Source: a virus
IMG/VR virus record: IMGVR_UViG_3300006922_000058
Span: 1-40,729 of that record
DNA length: 40,729 bases
Strand: one strand, 5' to 3'
Position numbers and translations under genes: made by a program. A model generated the notes under the pieces. It saw only the letters and a program-made list of their open reading frames with translations. It was not told where the DNA came from and did no database searches. Positions 39,168-40,729 of this stretch are shown piece after piece. Each line of letters begins with the position of its first letter. The first letter of the stretch is position 1.

Positions 39168-40478
39168 ATGGCTGAGATTGAAATCCCGGAGCCACTGTTA
39201 TTAGACAGACTTGGCGGGGAAGAAGTTTATGGTTTTGGTCAAGACGGAGATGTAACAATAGCAGCAGATACAACCCTAACAAGGGATATGTATTACAACA
39301 ATCTAACTATCAATGCAAGTTGCACAATAGACACAAATGGATACAGAGTATTCGTTAGAGGAACATTGGCTTTTGCAGACGCTACTTCTCGTATTGGTAG
39401 ATTCACATCTAAAACAACAGCAGGAACACTTAAAGGTGGTTTTGCTAAGGGTGTAGATGCAACAGATACTCTTGGTGGAGCTTCCGGTGAGCAGGGTGGT
39501 TCACACTCTTCCGGAGATGAATTCTTTAAAGGTGATAACGAAATGTTTAACCTTACAGTAGCTTTATTAGGAAAAAAATTCGACCCTTCAGATGATACCA
39601 CTAAGTTTATTGGTGGAGGTTCGGGAGGAGACGATGGAGCTATCACAGCAGGTGCGGGAGCAGGTGCAGATGGCGGAGACTCGGGCTGGGGAGACTATCA
39701 AGTAGTAGGAGCAGCTGGAGGTAAAGGGTCTAGTGGTAATGCAGCAACGGCAGGAACAGGAGCTGTTGGTGGAGGAGTTGTTTTGGTTTTAGCTAAGACA
39801 ATCACGGGAGCAGGAAGTATTAGAGCAGATGGAGACAATGCAACAGCAGCTTCAGCAGGTAATGCTGGAACACCAGCACCTAATGCATCAACTCCGGGAA
39901 ATACTAATCCAACTAACTATGGTTCTAACCCAACTAACTATGGGTCAAACTCCGGTTCAAACTCCGGTTCTAACCCTACAAACTATGGTTCAAATAACCC
40001 ATCTCCTTATTCTTATCCGGGTAACTCGGGTTCTAACCCACACACACACTATCACTGGCATCCAGTGACAATTAATAACTACTCAACAGGTAGTTATCAC
40101 TATCACTATGCACATTGGCACCCATATTCAAACCCAACGAACTACGGTGCAAACCCGGGGAATAACTATTCATATCCCGGAAACAATTATTCTTATGGTT
40201 ATTCTTATGGCTACAGCTATCCCGGTAACAACTACTCTTATGGTGGTAATAATAACCCTACAAATAATCACCCCGGTGGAGCAGGTGGTTCAGCAGGAAC
40301 AGCTTCAGATGGTTACAATGCGGGTGGCGGAACAGTTATACTAGTAACATCAACAAAACCTTTACCATCACTAACTTTGGCTGCAGCAGCAGGAACTGGT
40401 GGTTCCGGTAGTGCTAGTGCAGGTTCTGTTATAACAGTATTCAATATAGACGCAGATGACACAGACCCATCGGGCTAG
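39168..40478 (+). CDS. Gly-rich adhesin-like tail protein with Asn/Tyr/His low-complexity insert
   Basis: Residues 15-75 form a conserved-looking N-terminal module (YGFGQDGDVTIAADTTLTRDMYYNNLTI...NGYRVFVRG) that is repeated at the start of the next gene. Residues 80-240 are Gly/Ala-rich (GGGSGGDDGAITAGAGAGADGG, AKTITGAGSIRADGDN), like polyglycine-rich phage adhesins. Residues about 245-370 are an extreme low-complexity tract of NPTNYGSN, SGSN, NNYSYPG and SYGYSYG units containing two His clusters (HTHYHWHP and YHYHYAHWHP). A short Gly-rich segment and a strand pair (GGTVILVTSTKPLP) close the protein. It is likely a distal receptor-binding protein; the insert may be a flexible, metal-binding or self-associating segment. 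Confidence 0.7.
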   Translation: MAEIEIPEPLLLDRLGGEEVYGFGQDGDVTIAADTTLTRDMYYNNLTINASCTIDTNGYRVFVRGTLAFADATSRIGRFTSKTTAGTLKGGFAKGVDATDTLGGASGEQGGSHSSGDEFFKGDNEMFNLTVALLGKKFDPSDDTTKFIGGGSGGDDGAITAGAGAGADGGDSGWGDYQVVGAAGGKGSSGNAATAGTGAVGGGVVLVLAKTITGAGSIRADGDNATAASAGNAGTPAPNASTPGNTNPTNYGSNPTNYGSNSGSNSGSNPTNYGSNNPSPYSYPGNSGSNPHTHYHWHPVTINNYSTGSYHYHYAHWHPYSNPTNYGANPGNNYSYPGNNYSYGYSYGYSYPGNNYSYGGNNNPTNNHPGGAGGSAGTASDGYNAGGGTVILVTSTKPLPSLTLAAAAGTGGSGSASAGSVITVFNIDADDTDPSG

Positions 40479-40487
40479 GAGTAAATT

Positions 40488-40729
40488 ATGGCAATCACAC
40501 AAATAGGAAAAGCAGTATCAGATTTCGAGAACTTCGATATCATTCCGGACAGCATTTATGGTTCCGGTATGGACGGAAACGTTACAATAAGTAGCAATAC
40601 ATCACTCACTAGAGATATGTATTACAACAACTTACAAGTAGATGCAGGAATAGTTTTAGATACAGCAGGATTTAGAGTTTTCGTAAGAAATAGATTAACA
40701 ATGGCACCAACCAGTGCAAACCAGTCAGA
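40488..40729 (+). CDS. second Gly-rich adhesin-like gene, partial (cut by window end)
   Basis: AGGAG precedes ATG 40488. Eighty codons are visible before the window ends. Residues 25-70 (YGSGMDGNVTISSNTSLTRDMYYNNLQVDAG, GFRVFVRNRL) match the N-terminal module of the upstream gene almost position for position, so this is a tandem paralogue. The rest, including whether it carries its own low-complexity tract, lies outside the window. Confidence 0.7.
   Translation, partial: MAITQIGKAVSDFENFDIIPDSIYGSGMDGNVTISSNTSLTRDMYYNNLQVDAGIVLDTAGFRVFVRNRLTMAPTSANQS

Noticed and set aside
39900-40285. Variable region of a diversity-generating retroelement
   Set aside because: AAY-rich repeats resemble such targets, but no reverse transcriptase, template repeat or IMH-like element is in the window, and the tract is simple tandem low complexity.
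1-40729. CRISPR array, insertion sequence, integrase or attachment site
   Set aside because: No regularly spaced identical repeats, transposase or recombinase motifs, or terminal inverted repeats were seen.

Overview
The window is a contiguous piece of a tailed, double-stranded DNA phage genome with siphovirus-type organisation: HK97-fold capsid, long tape measure, and a large set of tail-fibre genes. It is AT-rich (roughly 35-38% GC by eye) and almost fully coding, with many 1-, 4- or 8-base gene overlaps. The fibre repeats, the fibre-embedded domains and the conserved unknown gene at 27938 resemble proteins I associate with uncultured marine phages. Three hints point to an actinobacterial host: a Cys-x4-Cys...Leu-Ser-x-Tyr-Asn...Cys-x2-His protein of a type common in actinobacteria, a WCESRGN-type secreted cell-wall hydrolase, and several promoters whose -10 box lies only 6-8 bases before the start codon (leaderless mRNAs). 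A low-GC aquatic actinobacterium would fit, but this is inference. No integrase, repressor, tRNA, CRISPR array or insertion sequence is visible.

Layout. 1-5153: early or middle region of small, mostly unrecognised genes on the + strand, including a PD-(D/E)XK nuclease-like gene. It is broken by a 400-base non-coding region (2527-2928) that folds into several strong RNA structures. 5154-5290: a compact transcription unit with promoter, three hairpins and terminator but no ORF, a candidate small RNA. 5308-13101: head module with large terminase, portal (with a 340-residue extra C-terminal region), prohead protease, major capsid protein, a connector and a zinc ribbon. 13098-14637: an inverted cassette that looks like the lysis module plus one unknown gene. 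14743-15486: a DNA-binding protein that may be the displaced small terminase. 15555-22272: head-tail joining, tail terminator, tail tube, tail chaperones with a programmed -1 frameshift, and tape measure. 22256-40729: baseplate/tip and a large fibre battery, including a 2131-residue repeat fibre with two tandem copper-site (cupredoxin-like) domains, an S74-chaperone fibre, three tandem adhesin-like genes and a Gly/Asn/Tyr/His-rich protein. The last gene runs off the window.

Regulation. Promoters are sigma70-like. The small-gene promoters have a TTGACA-like -35, a 17-base spacer and TATAGT-like -10 boxes. Those in front of the sRNA, terminase, head-tail adaptor and a late fibre gene share [A/G]GTATAATTA, often without a -35. 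Two strong intrinsic terminators (5266-5286 and 15509-15535) each sit directly upstream of a leaderless late promoter.

Genome-wide signal. Reading the whole window, I found no GATC, no GTAC, no GGCC, only two CATG, and no CCWGR/YCWGG. CCGG, AGCT, CTAG, TCAGA and RCWGG are frequent. Codon choice visibly bends around the missing words (GAC rather than GAT before C, CAC rather than CAT before G, CCC/CCG rather than CCA/CCT before GA or GG). This indicates strong selection against several restriction or methylation motifs.
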